A stretch of DNA of 64,000 nucleotides from Sphingomonas sp. BT-65 (GTDB taxonomy: Bacteria; Pseudomonadota; Alphaproteobacteria; Sphingomonadales; Sphingomonadaceae): assembly GCF_026107375.2 (NCBI RefSeq), contig NZ_JAPCIA010000001.1, forward strand, positions 2,852,001 through 2,916,000. Direction: 5' to 3'. Below are positions 34,590 through 44,526 of this stretch, one piece after another; the stretch's first letter is position 1; each line of letters opens with the position of its first letter. Under the pieces are notes generated by a model. The model was not told the origin of the DNA. It made no database searches and worked only from the letters and a program-made list of their open reading frames with translations. The position numbers and the translations under genes are program-made.

Positions 34590-35050
34590 GGCGTGGGCGT
34601 GGGCGTGGGGGCCGGAGCCGGGGCGGCCGGCGTACCCGCGCCGGTGCGCGCGTCGCGGCCGTCGCCCTGCGGTGCGGCGACGATGTCGCGCGTCGTGCTG
34701 CCCTTGTCGACGACATTGGTGTCGGGGCTGCCCGCCGAGGAGCGGATGCCGGTATCGGCGGCGCTGTTGCCGCCGGCCGACTGGACCGCGGCGGCTTCCG
34801 AGGCGCTGCGCTGCGCGGTACCGCCGAACAGCGCCTCGAGCGCCTGCTGCGACGGACCGCCCGAATCCTGCGGGCGCGGCGCGCCGGGCTGGGGCGGACG
34901 CAGCGCGAAGTCGGGCGGGATCACCAGCGGCGCCTGACGCGCCACGGCGAACTCGTCGGGGCGCTTGCGGTTGAGCATCCCGCCGCTGCCGCAGCTCACG
35001 AGCAACATCGCCGAACCGCCGATGGCGGCTACAGCTAAAGACTTACGCAT
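34580..35050 (-). CDS. DUF3035 family lipoprotein
   Basis: This 156-residue protein has a lipoprotein signal (MRKSLAVAAIGGSAMLLVSC) with the lipidated cysteine at residue 20. The KRPDEFAVARQAPLVIPPDFALRPP segment is the DUF3035 signature. The rest is low-complexity and ends in alanine-proline and PTPTPTPQN repeats. The start overlaps the lspA stop by eight bases, so the lipoprotein is translated with its own signal peptidase. The function is unknown. Confidence 0.85.
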   Translation of the reverse strand: MRKSLAVAAIGGSAMLLVSCGSGGMLNRKRPDEFAVARQAPLVIPPDFALRPPQPGAPRPQDSGGPSQQALEALFGGTAQRSASEAAAVQSAGGNSAADTGIRSSAGSPDTNVVDKGSTTRDIVAAPQGDGRDARTGAGTPAAPAPAPTPTPTPQN

Positions 35051-35573
35051 TGGCATTCTCCACAGGGGCAGCGTCGGCACTTGCTTCGGCTTCTTGTTTG
35101 TCACGCACGAACAGCGCCCGGATGAGCAGGATCACGACGCCGATGGTAATCGCAGCATCGGCGACATTGAAGACCAAAAAAGGGCGCCATTCGCCGAAGT
35201 GCAGATCGGCATAGTCGACGACATAGCCAAAGCGCGTGCGATCGACGATGTTGCCGAGCGCGCCGCCCAGCACGAGCGCCAGCGCGAACATGTCGTTGCG
35301 GTTCTTCTCGCGCAGCATCCACCAGCCGACGCCGGCGGCGACCAGCGCCGTCCCGCCCACCAGCGCCCAGCGCATCCATGCGGTCTCCGCGGCCAACAGA
35401 CCCAGCGACACGCCCGTATTGGCGACAAAGCGCAGGTCGAAAAAGGGCAGGATTTCCTTGAACGCGCCCTCATAGGCGAGACCGAGCCCTTCGACGACGA
35501 ACGCCTTCATCGCCTGATCGGCGATAAAGATCAGCGCGGCGAGCGCGAAACCAAGCGTACGATTGCGATTCAT
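35043..35573 (-). CDS. lspA: Lipoprotein signal peptidase (signal peptidase II)
   Basis: This 176-residue inner-membrane protease cleaves lipidated prolipoproteins. Four membrane segments are seen. The catalytic aspartates are in GALGNIVDRTRFGYVVDY and FNVADAAI. The start at 35573 overlaps the ileS stop (ATGA); an upstream in-frame start would lie inside ileS. The ileS-lspA order is common in Proteobacteria. Confidence 0.95.
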   Translation of the reverse strand: MNRNRTLGFALAALIFIADQAMKAFVVEGLGLAYEGAFKEILPFFDLRFVANTGVSLGLLAAETAWMRWALVGGTALVAAGVGWWMLREKNRNDMFALALVLGGALGNIVDRTRFGYVVDYADLHFGEWRPFLVFNVADAAITIGVVILLIRALFVRDKQEAEASADAAPVENANA

Positions 35574-38422
35574 GAAACCACCTTGCTGCAGCGGTGGCAC
35601 AGCGCGCCCTCGGCTTCAACCTCCGGCAACAGCCGCCAGCAGCGCCCGCATTTCTCGTGCTCGGTGCGCGCAACGGTGACCTCGCCGTCCTTCAGCTTCA
35701 CGTCGGCGACGATGAATACCTCGGTGAGCTCGGCGGCGGGGCGCAGCATCTCGGGCACGGTGACCTCGGCTTCCAGGCTCGAGCGGATCGTCTTCTCGCG
35801 GCGATAGGGCTCGATCGCCTCGGTCACCTTCTCGCGCAGCGCGCGGATATCGGCCCATTCGGTCGAGATCGCGTCGTCGCCGGGCAGCGCGGGCAGTTCG
35901 GGCCATTCGAGGAAATGCACCGACCCATCCTCGCTCGGGTAGCGCGCCTGCCACACTTCCTCGGCGGTGAAGGCGAGGATCGGCGCGGCGTAGCGGACCA
36001 GCGCGTGGAACAGCAGATCGAGCACGGTGCGATAGGCGCGGCGCTTGGGATCGCTTTCCGCCTCGCAATAGAGGCAGTCCTTGCGGATATCGAAGAAGAA
36101 GGCCGACAGGTCCTCGTTCATGAAATCCGACAGCGCACGGGCGTAGCGGTTGAACTCGAACGCCTCGGCCGCCGCGCGCAGCTCGACGTCGAGTGCCCCA
36201 AGCTTGTGGAGGATGTAGAGCTCGAGCTCGGGCATCTTGCCGACCGCGACTTTCTCGGCATCGGTGAAGCCGTCGAGCGCGCCGAGCAAATAGCGGAAGG
36301 TGTTGCGGATTTTCCGGTAAGCGTCGCCGGTGCCGGCGAGCACTTCCTTGCCGATGCGCACATCCTCGAAATAGTCGGTCTGCGCGACCCACAGGCGCAA
36401 TATGTCCGCCCCGCTCTCGCCGATGATCTTGAGCGGATCGACGACGTTGCCAAGCGACTTGGACATCTTGCGCCCCTGCCCGTCGAGCGCGAAGCCATGG
36501 GTGAGCACGGCGTCGTAGGGCGCGCGGCCGCGGGTGCCGGCGCTTTCGAGCAAGGACGACTGGAACCAGCCGCGATGCTGGTCGGAGCCTTCGAGATAGA
36601 GGTTGGCGCGCGTGCCTGCGCCATAGCGCGCCTCGATCACGAAGCTGTGGGTCGAGCCGCTGTCGAACCACACGTCGAGGATGTCGTTGACCACCTCATA
36701 ATCGGCGAGAGCATAGTCCGGCCCGAGCAGCGCCTGATGGTCCGCGCCGAACCACGCATCGGCGCCGCCCTGGCGGAAAGCGTCGAGGATGCGCGCGTTG
36801 ACCGCCTCGTCGCGGAGGTAATCGCCGGTCTGGCGGTGCACATAGAGCGGGATCGGCACGCCCCAGGCGCGCTGGCGGCTGATCACCCAGTCGGGGCGCC
36901 CCTCGACCATCGAGCGGATGCGGTTGATCGAACGCTCGGGCACCCAGCGCGTCCGCTCGATCGCGTCGAGCGCGAGATTGCGCAGCGTGGGGGCGTTGTT
37001 GTGCGGCGCCAGCGGCATGAAGCCCGCGAAATCGGCGGCCCCGGCGGCGGATTCGTCCTCGGCCTGCGCAGCGACGCCCGCGGGGCGGTCCATCGGGATG
37101 AACCACTGGGGCGTGCAGCGGAAGATGATCTTGGCCTTGGAGCGCCACGAGTGCGGATAGCTGTGCGCGAAATCGTCCGACGCGGCTAGGAGCGCGCCGG
37201 CTTCGCGCAGGTCGGCGCAGATCGGGCCGTCGCTGGCGACGAACTTCTTGTTGATGACCGATCCCTGTCCGCCGAGCCACAGCCAGTCGGGGCGGTAGAA
37301 GCCCGCATCGTCGACCGCGAACACCGGATCGATGCCGTGCGCCTTGCACAGCTCGAAATCGTCCTCGCCATGATCCGGCGACATATGGACGAGGCCGGTA
37401 CCGGCGTCGGTGGTGACGAATTCGCCGGGGAGGAAGGGGCGGGGCTTGGCGAAGAAGCCGCCGAGACGGTGCATCGGGTGGCGGGCGACGGCGCCGGCGA
37501 GTTGCTTGCCAAAGAAAGTACCGAGTGATTTGCCGTCGCCGAGGGTTGGGTCAAATCCCCACCGTTTCATCGTGGCTGCTTGCAGGTCGAGCGCCAAAAC
37601 AAAGCGGCGGCCGTTCCATTCGACCAACTCGTAATTGACCTCCGGCCCATACGCCAAAGCCTGGTTCACCGGGATCGTCCACGGCGTGGTCGTCCAGATC
37701 ACCGCATGCGCGCCGACCAGTTCGGGCGCATTGGGCGCCTCCGTGATCTCGAACGCGACGTCGATCTGGGTCGAGACGACGTCCTCATATTCGACCTCGG
37801 CCTCGGCCAGCGCGGTCTTCTCCACGGGGGACCACATCACCGGCTTGGCGCCGCGATAGAGTTGGCCGCTGGTCGCGAACTTCAAGAGCTCGCCCGCGAT
37901 CGTCGCCTCGGCGTCGAACTTCATCGTGAGATATGGATCGTCCCAGTCGCCGATCACGCCGAGCCGCTTGAACTGCTCGCGCTGGATATCGACCCATTTG
38001 GCGGCATAGGCGCGGCATTCGGCGCGGAACTCGGCGGCGGGCACCTCGTCCTTGTTGAGCTTCTTGGCGCGATAGGCTTCCTCGATCTTCCACTCGATCG
38101 GCAGGCCGTGGCAGTCCCAGCCGGGCACATAGGGCGCGTCCTTGCCCAGCAGGCTCTGACTGCGGACCACGATGTCCTTGAGGATCTTGTTCATGGCGTG
38201 ACCCATGTGCAGATCGCCATTGGCATAGGGCGGGCCATCGTGGAGGATGAAGCGTTCGCGCCCCGCGCGCTGCTCGCGCAGACGCTCGTAAACGCCGATC
38301 TTGGCCCAGCGCTCGAGGATCGCGGGCTCCTTGGCGGCGAGGCCAGCCTTCATCGGGAAGTCGGTCTTCGGCAGGAAGACGGTGTCGCGGTAGTCGCGCT
38401 GCGAGTCAGTGTTTTCGGTCAT
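35570..38422 (-). CDS. ileS: Isoleucyl-tRNA synthetase
   Basis: This 950-residue class I synthetase charges tRNA-Ile. The HIGH motif is GDLHMGHAMN, the KMSKS motif is GRKMSKSLGN, the editing domain lies between, and the C-terminal zinc finger has CGRCWRLLP and CHRCSKVV. Length and order are those of the bacterial cytosolic enzyme. It follows ribF by 69 bases that contain a hairpin, and leads into lspA and DUF3035. Confidence 0.98.
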   Translation of the reverse strand: MTENTDSQRDYRDTVFLPKTDFPMKAGLAAKEPAILERWAKIGVYERLREQRAGRERFILHDGPPYANGDLHMGHAMNKILKDIVVRSQSLLGKDAPYVPGWDCHGLPIEWKIEEAYRAKKLNKDEVPAAEFRAECRAYAAKWVDIQREQFKRLGVIGDWDDPYLTMKFDAEATIAGELLKFATSGQLYRGAKPVMWSPVEKTALAEAEVEYEDVVSTQIDVAFEITEAPNAPELVGAHAVIWTTTPWTIPVNQALAYGPEVNYELVEWNGRRFVLALDLQAATMKRWGFDPTLGDGKSLGTFFGKQLAGAVARHPMHRLGGFFAKPRPFLPGEFVTTDAGTGLVHMSPDHGEDDFELCKAHGIDPVFAVDDAGFYRPDWLWLGGQGSVINKKFVASDGPICADLREAGALLAASDDFAHSYPHSWRSKAKIIFRCTPQWFIPMDRPAGVAAQAEDESAAGAADFAGFMPLAPHNNAPTLRNLALDAIERTRWVPERSINRIRSMVEGRPDWVISRQRAWGVPIPLYVHRQTGDYLRDEAVNARILDAFRQGGADAWFGADHQALLGPDYALADYEVVNDILDVWFDSGSTHSFVIEARYGAGTRANLYLEGSDQHRGWFQSSLLESAGTRGRAPYDAVLTHGFALDGQGRKMSKSLGNVVDPLKIIGESGADILRLWVAQTDYFEDVRIGKEVLAGTGDAYRKIRNTFRYLLGALDGFTDAEKVAVGKMPELELYILHKLGALDVELRAAAEAFEFNRYARALSDFMNEDLSAFFFDIRKDCLYCEAESDPKRRAYRTVLDLLFHALVRYAAPILAFTAEEVWQARYPSEDGSVHFLEWPELPALPGDDAISTEWADIRALREKVTEAIEPYRREKTIRSSLEAEVTVPEMLRPAAELTEVFIVADVKLKDGEVTVARTEHEKCGRCWRLLPEVEAEGALCHRCSKVVS

Positions 38423-38468
38423 GCGTTTCGGCCGATTAGAGGAAAGCGTGGGAAGGTGGAAGCGCGTT

Positions 38469-38492
38469 GCCCCTCCCGCGGCCGGGAGGGGC
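38469..38492 (-). terminator. Hairpin between ribF and ileS
   Basis: GCCCCTCCCGCGGCCGGGAGGGGC is a near-perfect inverted repeat touching the ribF stop codon. It has no T-run. Since ileS lies downstream on the same strand, it may only partly stop transcription. Confidence 0.45.
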
Positions 38493-39421
38493 TAGCTAAT
38501 TCGCAGCGCCGCTTTCGCCGCCTCGCAATCGGCCGCGATCTGCGCCTTCAGCGCATCGAGCGAATCGAACTTCGCCTCGTCGCGGAGGAACTCGATCAGC
38601 TCGACCTCGATCGTCTGGCCGTAGAGGTCGCCCGAGAAGTCGAAGAAATAGGGCTCGAGCAGCTCGACCGGCGGCTCGATGCTCGGGCGGATGCCGAGAT
38701 TGGCGGCGCCGTCTAGCACCCGGCCGTCGGGCAAGTGCCCGCGCACCGCGTAGATGCCGTAGCGCGGGCGGAGGTAATTGCCGAGCTGGAGGTTGGCGGT
38801 GGGATAGCCGAGCTCGCGGCCAAGCTTCGCGCCGGGCTCGACCACGCCCTCGATCGCGAAGGGGCGAGTGAGCAGCGCGGCGGCCTCGCGCGGCTTGCCC
38901 GCCTGCAGCGCCTCGCGGATGCGGCTCGACGAGATGACCTCGCCCGTGTCCTCGACCGGGGCGATGGTGTCGACGCTGAAGCCGAGCTCTTCGCCCAGCG
39001 TGTGCAGCACGCCGACGTCGCCGTCGCGGCCCTTGCCGAAGGTGAAGTCAGCGCCGGTCACAACGCCGCCCGCGCCGATCAGCTCGACCAGCCGCTGCTC
39101 GGCAAAGGCGCGCGCGGGCAGACCGGCGAGCGCGGCGTCGAAGCCGAACACCAGCATCGCGTCGGCGCCCGCTTCGCCGAACAGGCGCTGGCGCTGGTCG
39201 AGCGTGGTCAGGCGGAAGGATGGCGTTTGCGGCCGGAAATAGCGCATCGGATGCGGATCGAAGGTGGCGACGATCGCCGGCCGCCCCTCGGCGCGCGCGC
39301 GCTCGACCGCGCGGCCCACCACCGCCTGGTGCCCGCGATGAAATCCGTCGAAATTGCCGAGCGCCACGATCCCGCCGCGCAGATGCGCCGGTACCGCGAC
39401 CGCTCCGTCCAGCCGCTCCAT
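38492..39421 (-). CDS. ribF: Bifunctional riboflavin kinase / FAD synthetase
   Basis: This 309-residue enzyme makes FMN and then FAD. The N-terminal nucleotidyltransferase has ALGNFDGFHRGHQ (HxGH-type) and ISSSRIREAL; the C-terminal kinase has LGRELGYPTANL. The start at 39421 gives MERLDGAVAVP; a longer reading frame upstream runs into the dipeptidase gene. It is followed by ileS, as in many Proteobacteria. Confidence 0.96.
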   Translation of the reverse strand: MERLDGAVAVPAHLRGGIVALGNFDGFHRGHQAVVGRAVERARAEGRPAIVATFDPHPMRYFRPQTPSFRLTTLDQRQRLFGEAGADAMLVFGFDAALAGLPARAFAEQRLVELIGAGGVVTGADFTFGKGRDGDVGVLHTLGEELGFSVDTIAPVEDTGEVISSSRIREALQAGKPREAAALLTRPFAIEGVVEPGAKLGRELGYPTANLQLGNYLRPRYGIYAVRGHLPDGRVLDGAANLGIRPSIEPPVELLEPYFFDFSGDLYGQTIEVELIEFLRDEAKFDSLDALKAQIAADCEAAKAALRIS

Positions 39422-39470
39422 TGGCGCGCCTATAGAGAGGCCGTCCGCACGTGCCAACTCACTGGCTTGG

Positions 39471-40640
39471 TCACTGGGCAGGGGCGATCCCCCCGCGCAG
39501 TACGCGCAGGACATTGCCCCCCATCACCTTGCGGATTTCCTCGGGCGTGAAGCCGCGGTCGACCAGTGCTTGCGTGACGAACACCAGCTGCGCGGTGTCG
39601 AAGCCGGTGGTGACCGCGCCGTCGAAGTCCGAGCCGAGCCCGACATGGTCGATCCCGACCAGGTCGCGGACATGCGCGATCGCCGCGGCGACCTTTTCCG
39701 GCTCGGTGCCGCAGATCGCCGCGTCCCAATAGCCAATGCCGATCACGCCGCCGGTCTTGGCAACGCCGCGGATCTCGTCGTCCGAGAGGTTGCGGTTGAC
39801 CTTGCACACCGCCTGCACGCCGCCATGGCTGGAGACGACCGGGCGCTTGGCCATCGCCAGGATCTCGGCGACCGACTTGTGGCTGGCATGTGCGATGTCG
39901 ACGACCATGCCGAGCGCCTCCATGCGGCGCACCGTCGCGCGGCCGAGCGGAGTGAGGCCGCCTTTGGCGATGCCGTGCATCGATCCAGCGAGTTCGTTGT
40001 CGAAGAAATGGGCGAGGCCGGCCATGCGGAAGCCCGCGGCGTGGAGCCGGTCGATATTGGCGAGCTTGCCCTCCATGTTCTGCAGCCCCTCGATCGAGAG
40101 CAGGCCGCCAACGGTCTTGCTTCCCTTGGCGCGGGTGGCGAGCAGCGAATCGAGATCGGCGGGGGTGCGGATCACGCGGAGCTGTCCGTTCGAGGCGGCC
40201 GCGGCGCGCTCGAGCTTCTGCGCGTGGAACAGCGAGCGTTCGAGCAGCGAGGTCCAGGTGCGCGGCGGCTGGAGCTGGGCGAAGGTCAGCAGGGTGATAT
40301 TGTCGGTATCGGCGCCATTGGCGTCGTAATTCTGGTTCTTCGGCGTTTTGGAGACCGATGAAAAAACCTGCAGCGCGACATTGCCCTCGATCAGCCGGGG
40401 CAAGTCGACCTGGCCTTGGGTCGACCGGTCGTTGAGGCTGCGCTTCCACAGCAACGTGTCCTCGTGCAGGTCGGCGATCTGGAGGCTGGCGTGGAGCTTG
40501 CGCGTCTCGGGCGTGACGTTCGGGAGCTTGGTCGCGACGACCTTGTTCATGTCGCTCTCGACGATCCCCGGCGCGAGCGCGAAGAAGGCAATCACGGCGA
40601 TCATGAGAAGGGCTAGCACCCAGAGCCACCACTTCCTCAT
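39471..40640 (-). CDS. Membrane dipeptidase family (M19) metallopeptidase
   Basis: This 389-residue protein has one N-terminal membrane anchor (MRKWWLWVLALLMIAVIAFF), so the enzyme should sit in the periplasm. The M19 zinc motif appears as ADLHEDTL, and later ligands are in LLSIEG, VDIAHAS, SSHGG and GLGSDFDGA. The family cleaves dipeptides and some D-amino-acid dipeptides. It lies upstream of ribF with a 49-base gap. Confidence 0.9.
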   Translation of the reverse strand: MRKWWLWVLALLMIAVIAFFALAPGIVESDMNKVVATKLPNVTPETRKLHASLQIADLHEDTLLWKRSLNDRSTQGQVDLPRLIEGNVALQVFSSVSKTPKNQNYDANGADTDNITLLTFAQLQPPRTWTSLLERSLFHAQKLERAAAASNGQLRVIRTPADLDSLLATRAKGSKTVGGLLSIEGLQNMEGKLANIDRLHAAGFRMAGLAHFFDNELAGSMHGIAKGGLTPLGRATVRRMEALGMVVDIAHASHKSVAEILAMAKRPVVSSHGGVQAVCKVNRNLSDDEIRGVAKTGGVIGIGYWDAAICGTEPEKVAAAIAHVRDLVGIDHVGLGSDFDGAVTTGFDTAQLVFVTQALVDRGFTPEEIRKVMGGNVLRVLRGGIAPAQ

Positions 40641-40654
40641 CGGACTTCCTCCCC

Positions 40655-40749
40655 CGTCATGCCGGACTCGTTCCGGCATCCACCGTGCCGCAATCGCTGT
40701 CGCGCATTGTGTGCGGCAAGGTGGGCCCCGGAACAAGTCCGGGGTGACG
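40655..40749. repeat. Intergenic palindrome family B, copy 2
   Basis: The left arm (40655-40683) is a variant (GCCGGACTCGTTCCGGC) and the right arm (40722-40749) has CCCCGGAACAAGTCCGGGG. The arms have diverged from each other more than in the other copies. It lies between the dipeptidase start and the folA stop. Confidence 0.8.
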
Positions 40750-40755
40750 ATTACG

Positions 40756-41232
40756 TTAGGTTCGCCGCTCCAGCGTGACGAAACTGTAGGAGGGGCGGTC
40801 ACCGTCGGCCGGATGATCCTCGCGCGCGGTCTCGCGCCATTCCGGGCCGAACGGCGGGACGACGGCGTCGCCTGCGGGCGAGACATGCACCTCGGTCAGC
40901 TCGATTCGGTCAGCACGGTCGAGGAACAGCGCGAAGATCTCCACGCCCCCGATCACGGCGACGTCGCCATCGCCCGCGAGCCGCAATGCGTCCTCGACCG
41001 AACTCGCGACCTCCGCCCCCTCGCGCTGCCACGACGCGTCGCGCGTCAGCACGACATGGCGCCGCCCCGGCAGCGGCGACGGAAAGCTCTCGAAGGTCTT
41101 GCGGCCCATGACCATCGGCTTGCCCATGGTCTGCGCCTTGAAGCGCTTGAGGTCGGCGGGCAGGTGCCAGGGCAGCTTCCCGTCCACCCCGATCACGCCA
41201 TTGTCGGCCCGCGCGAGATGGAAGCTGATCAG
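40756..41232 (-). CDS. folA: Dihydrofolate reductase with a probable CTG start
   Basis: The 158-residue protein has the DHFR landmarks: [54 protein letters not shown] and [14 protein letters not shown]. The family's first strand begins at a CTG codon (41232) that overlaps the thyA stop as CTGA. No ATG, GTG or TTG in this frame lies close upstream, and starting later would remove the first beta strand. It makes tetrahydrofolate to refill the dihydrofolate formed by ThyA. Confidence 0.88.
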   Translation of the reverse strand: MISFHLARADNGVIGVDGKLPWHLPADLKRFKAQTMGKPMVMGRKTFESFPSPLPGRRHVVLTRDASWQREGAEVASSVEDALRLAGDGDVAVIGGVEIFALFLDRADRIELTEVHVSPAGDAVVPPFGPEWRETAREDHPADGDRPSYSFVTLERRT

Positions 41233-42023
41233 ACCGCGACCTCGGCCTTGATGTGCGGCTGGGCGACATAGTCGTGCAGCACGAAGTCTTCGTACTCGTA
41301 GGAATCGATCGAGGCCGGCTTGCGCAGGATCTCTAGCCGCGGGAGCGGGCCGGGCGCGCGGGACAGCTGCAGCTCGGCCTGTTCGAGATGGTTGGAATAG
41401 AGGTGGCAGTCGCCGCCGGTCCAGATGAACTCGCCGGGCTCGAGATCGCATTGCTGCGCGAGCATGTGGGTGAGCAGCGCGTAGCTCGCGATGTTGAACG
41501 GCACGCCGAGGAAGATGTCGGCCGAGCGCTGGTAGAGCTGGAGCGAGAGCTTGCCGTTCGCGACATGGCACTGGAACAGGCAGTGGCACGGCGCCAGCGC
41601 CATCGCGCCGAGCTCGCCCGGGTTCCAGGCTGAGACGATCATCCGCCGCGAGGCGGGGTTGGCCTTGAGCGTCTCGATCAGTTCCTTGATCTGGTCGACA
41701 TGGCTCCCGTCGGGCGCCTCCCAGTCGCGCCATTGCTTGCCATAGACCGGGCCGAGATCGCCATTCTCATCGGCCCATTCGTCCCAGATGCTGACCTTGC
41801 GCGCGTTGAGCCACTTCACGTTGGTGTCGCCGCGCAGGAACCACAGCAATTCGACGATGATCGAGCGGATGTGCAGCTTCTTGGTGGTGAGCAGCGGGAA
41901 GCCCTGCGCCAGGTCGAAGCGCATCTGGTGCCCGAACACGCTGCGCGTGCCGACTCCGGTGCGGTCCATCTGTACCGCGCCATGGGCCAGCGCCCGTTCC
42001 ATGAGGTCGAGATATTGCCGCAT
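41229..42023 (-). CDS. thyA: Thymidylate synthase
   Basis: This 264-residue enzyme methylates dUMP to dTMP using methylenetetrahydrofolate. It has the same length as the E. coli enzyme. The catalytic cysteine is in [10 protein letters not shown] and the family block [20 protein letters not shown] follows. The start at 42023 gives [12 protein letters not shown]; a longer in-frame start is rejected because it adds non-family sequence. It is coupled to folA. Confidence 0.97.
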   Translation of the reverse strand: MRQYLDLMERALAHGAVQMDRTGVGTRSVFGHQMRFDLAQGFPLLTTKKLHIRSIIVELLWFLRGDTNVKWLNARKVSIWDEWADENGDLGPVYGKQWRDWEAPDGSHVDQIKELIETLKANPASRRMIVSAWNPGELGAMALAPCHCLFQCHVANGKLSLQLYQRSADIFLGVPFNIASYALLTHMLAQQCDLEPGEFIWTGGDCHLYSNHLEQAELQLSRAPGPLPRLEILRKPASIDSYEYEDFVLHDYVAQPHIKAEVAV

Positions 42024-42174
42024 TGGAGCCGAACCTAGCCCAGCGCCGGTGCGCCGCCAAGCGCGGGCGCCCGCGAAGCTGTGGATCGTATTCCCTCCGA
42101 AATGGAACAAAGTCGCGCCACCGCGGAGACGGTTCGCCTCGACGGATTCGGGGCTTTGCGGCGACGTTGGCGTC

Positions 42175-42576
42175 ATGGCGTCGCAAGCGCTCCTCCCATC
42201 CCCCGGCGCGCCGTTCGACGTGATCGGCCGGATCGTCGCGGACAGCGTCGCCGGGGAAAGGGTCGAGGTCGCGGCGTTCGCCTATTGCGACCCGGACGGA
42301 CGGATGCTTGGGCTGCGCCACGCGCGCGGGACCGAAGCGGACGCGGTGGACTTGCCCGTCCGGCGAGTCGCGATCGACGCGCTCAGCCTCGACGCCACCG
42401 TGGTGGTGATGGCGCACAACCATCCGCGCGGAGAGGCCTGGCCCAGCCGCGCGGATCGCGAGGCGACGCGGCGACTGGCCGGCGCGCTGCACGCGCTCGG
42501 CGTGCGGCTGCACGAGCATCTGGTCGTCGGCGCGAATGGCGGCGCGTGGAGCTTCCGCGCAGCGGGGCTGTTGTAG
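42175..42576 (+). CDS. Short RadC-like JAB-domain protein
   Basis: This 133-residue protein has the RadC/JAB metalloprotease-like motif [23 protein letters not shown] (two histidines and an aspartate), but lacks the N-terminal helix-hairpin-helix part of full RadC. It is divergent from thyA. The start at 42175 gives [11 protein letters not shown]. RadC proteins are of uncertain function, and this is a minimal version. It ends two bases before the convergent methyltransferase stop. Confidence 0.75.
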   Translation: MASQALLPSPGAPFDVIGRIVADSVAGERVEVAAFAYCDPDGRMLGLRHARGTEADAVDLPVRRVAIDALSLDATVVVMAHNHPRGEAWPSRADREATRRLAGALHALGVRLHEHLVVGANGGAWSFRAAGLL

Positions 42577-42578
42577 CG

Positions 42579-43352
42579 CTATTCGTCGGTGGTCGATTCG
42601 GGCTTCGGCGCGCCGGCCTTCTTCGGCGCGGGCTGGTGACGGCAGGCGCGGATCGCCGAGGGATCGGGGCGCGGCCCCTCGGCCTTGAACATGGCGAGAT
42701 AGCCGCCCGCCGAGGGCATGTCGCGCTTCGTCACCAACCGATAGCCGACCGCGGCGAACTCGCATTCGAGCAGCGCGGGCGGGGTGCCGTGGTTCTGCGT
42801 CTCGCGATCGGCGTCGACCACCACGACCAGCCCGTCGGGCCGCAGCGAGGGCCGCATCCGCCACAGGAACTCATAGGGCTCCTCGATCTCGTGGTACATG
42901 TGCACCATCAGGATGCGGTCGAAGCTGTTGGCGGGCAGCTTGGGATCCTCGGGCTCGCCGAGGCGCACGCTGACATTGTCGAGCCGCTCGCGCGAGACGC
43001 GCTGCGCCAGCGCGTCGCGCACCCCGGGGATGATGTCCTCGGCCAGCACGCGCCCGTTCTTGCCGACGCGCGCGGCGAGGCGGATCGTGTAATAGCCCTC
43101 GCCCGCGCCGATATCGGCGACGGTCGTGCCCGGCTTGATCTGGGCGAGGTCCATCACCGTATCGGCCTCGTTCAAGCGGTCGCGCGCCTCCTCGGTCGAC
43201 CAGCGTGCCGAGACGATGGTGGCGACCGGCCGGTCGGCGGCAGGGAAGCGGAGGTCCTGGGTAGGCGTCGGTTGCGGGCGCGGCTCGGTCGCGTCGCACC
43301 CCGCAACCGCGAGGGCGATCAGCAGCAGCAGAGAGGCGCCCGCTGGCCTCAA
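42579..43352 (-). CDS. Class I SAM-methyltransferase-fold lipoprotein
   Basis: This 257-residue protein has a lipobox ([10 protein letters not shown], cysteine at residue 19) followed by a class I methyltransferase domain with [16 protein letters not shown] as SAM-binding motif I and [15 protein letters not shown] later. A lipidated methyltransferase is odd because SAM is cytosolic, so the enzyme may have lost its activity or the lipobox may be read wrongly. It overlaps the prfB stop by four bases, so it is translated after prfB. Confidence 0.8.
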   Translation of the reverse strand: MRPAGASLLLLIALAVAGCDATEPRPQPTPTQDLRFPAADRPVATIVSARWSTEEARDRLNEADTVMDLAQIKPGTTVADIGAGEGYYTIRLAARVGKNGRVLAEDIIPGVRDALAQRVSRERLDNVSVRLGEPEDPKLPANSFDRILMVHMYHEIEEPYEFLWRMRPSLRPDGLVVVVDADRETQNHGTPPALLECEFAAVGYRLVTKRDMPSAGGYLAMFKAEGPRPDPSAIRACRHQPAPKKAGAPKPESTTDE

Positions 43353-44476
43353 TCCACGTCCTCCACCTCGACCGTCTCGCCGGTCACGCGCTGTGATAGC
43401 GCAGCCGCCATGAACGGGTCGAGTGCTCCGTCGAGCACGTCCGACGGCGCGGTGGAAGTGACGCCGGTACGCAAATCCTTGACCAGCTGATAGGGCTGGA
43501 GGACATAGGAGCGGATCTGGTGGCCCCAGCCGATCTCGGTCTTGGCCGAATAGTCGGTCATCGCCGCCGCCTCGCGCTTGGCCAGCTCGGCTTCATACAG
43601 GCGGGCCTTCAGCATGCCCATAGCCGTCGCGCGATTCTTGTGCTGCGACCGGTCCTGCTGGCTCGCGACGATGATGCCCGAGGGCACGTGCGTGATGCGC
43701 ACCGCCGAATCGGTGGTGTTGACGTGCTGCCCGCCCGCGCCCGACGCGCGATAGGTATCGATCTTGAGGTCGCTCTCGTTGATCTCGATATCGATCGAAT
43801 CGTCGATCACCGGATAGACCCACACCGACGAGAAGCTGGTGTGGCGCCGCGCCGACGAATCATAGGGCGAGATGCGCACCAGGCGGTGCACGCCGCTCTC
43901 GGTCTTGGCATAGCCATAGGCGTTCTCGCCCTTGATCAGCAGCGTCGCCGACTTGATGCCGGCCTGCTCGCCGGCGTGATAGTCCATCAGCTCGACCTTG
44001 AAGCCGTGGCGCTCGGCCCAGCGCGTGTACATGCGCTGGAGCATCTCGGCCCAGTCCTGGCTCTCGGTCCCGCCGGCGCCCGAATGGACCTCGAGATAGG
44101 TGTCGTTGGCGTCGGCCTCGCCCGAAAGCAGGGCCTTCACCTTGTCTTCGTCGGCGCGCGCGGCGAGCGCGGCGAGCGCCTGGGTGCCCTCGATCGCCAT
44201 CGCTTCGTCGCCCTCGGCGTCGGCCATCTCGATCAGCTCGGATGTGTCGGCGAGCTCGCGCTCGATCGCGCGCGTCGCGGTGATCGATTCGTCGAGCCGG
44301 CGGCGCTCGCGCATCACGTCCTGCGCTTCCCTGGGATTGTCCCACAAGGTCGGGTCCTCGACGCGCGCGTTGAGCTCGTCGAGCCGGCGCAGCGCCTTGT
44401 CCCAGTCGAGGAAGCGGCGGAGCAGCGCGAGCGCGTCGTTGATCTTGTCGGCATGTGCCTGCGCTTCGGCGCGCAT
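43349..44476 (-). CDS. prfB: Peptide chain release factor 2, without programmed frameshift
   Basis: This 375-residue factor releases peptides at UGA and UAA. It has [22 protein letters not shown] with the catalytic GGQ. The stop-codon reading tripeptide SPF is SPY here ([12 protein letters not shown]). The reading frame is continuous through FLDWDKAL, where E. coli needs a +1 shift at a UGA, so there is no autoregulatory frameshift. It is followed by the methyltransferase gene. Confidence 0.95.
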   Translation of the reverse strand: MRAEAQAHADKINDALALLRRFLDWDKALRRLDELNARVEDPTLWDNPREAQDVMRERRRLDESITATRAIERELADTSELIEMADAEGDEAMAIEGTQALAALAARADEDKVKALLSGEADANDTYLEVHSGAGGTESQDWAEMLQRMYTRWAERHGFKVELMDYHAGEQAGIKSATLLIKGENAYGYAKTESGVHRLVRISPYDSSARRHTSFSSVWVYPVIDDSIDIEINESDLKIDTYRASGAGGQHVNTTDSAVRITHVPSGIIVASQQDRSQHKNRATAMGMLKARLYEAELAKREAAAMTDYSAKTEIGWGHQIRSYVLQPYQLVKDLRTGVTSTAPSDVLDGALDPFMAAALSQRVTGETVEVEDVD

Positions 44477-44526
44477 CGTATAAACCTTTCAAACTTCGAG
44501 GCCACGGCAGAACCGGACCGTTTATT

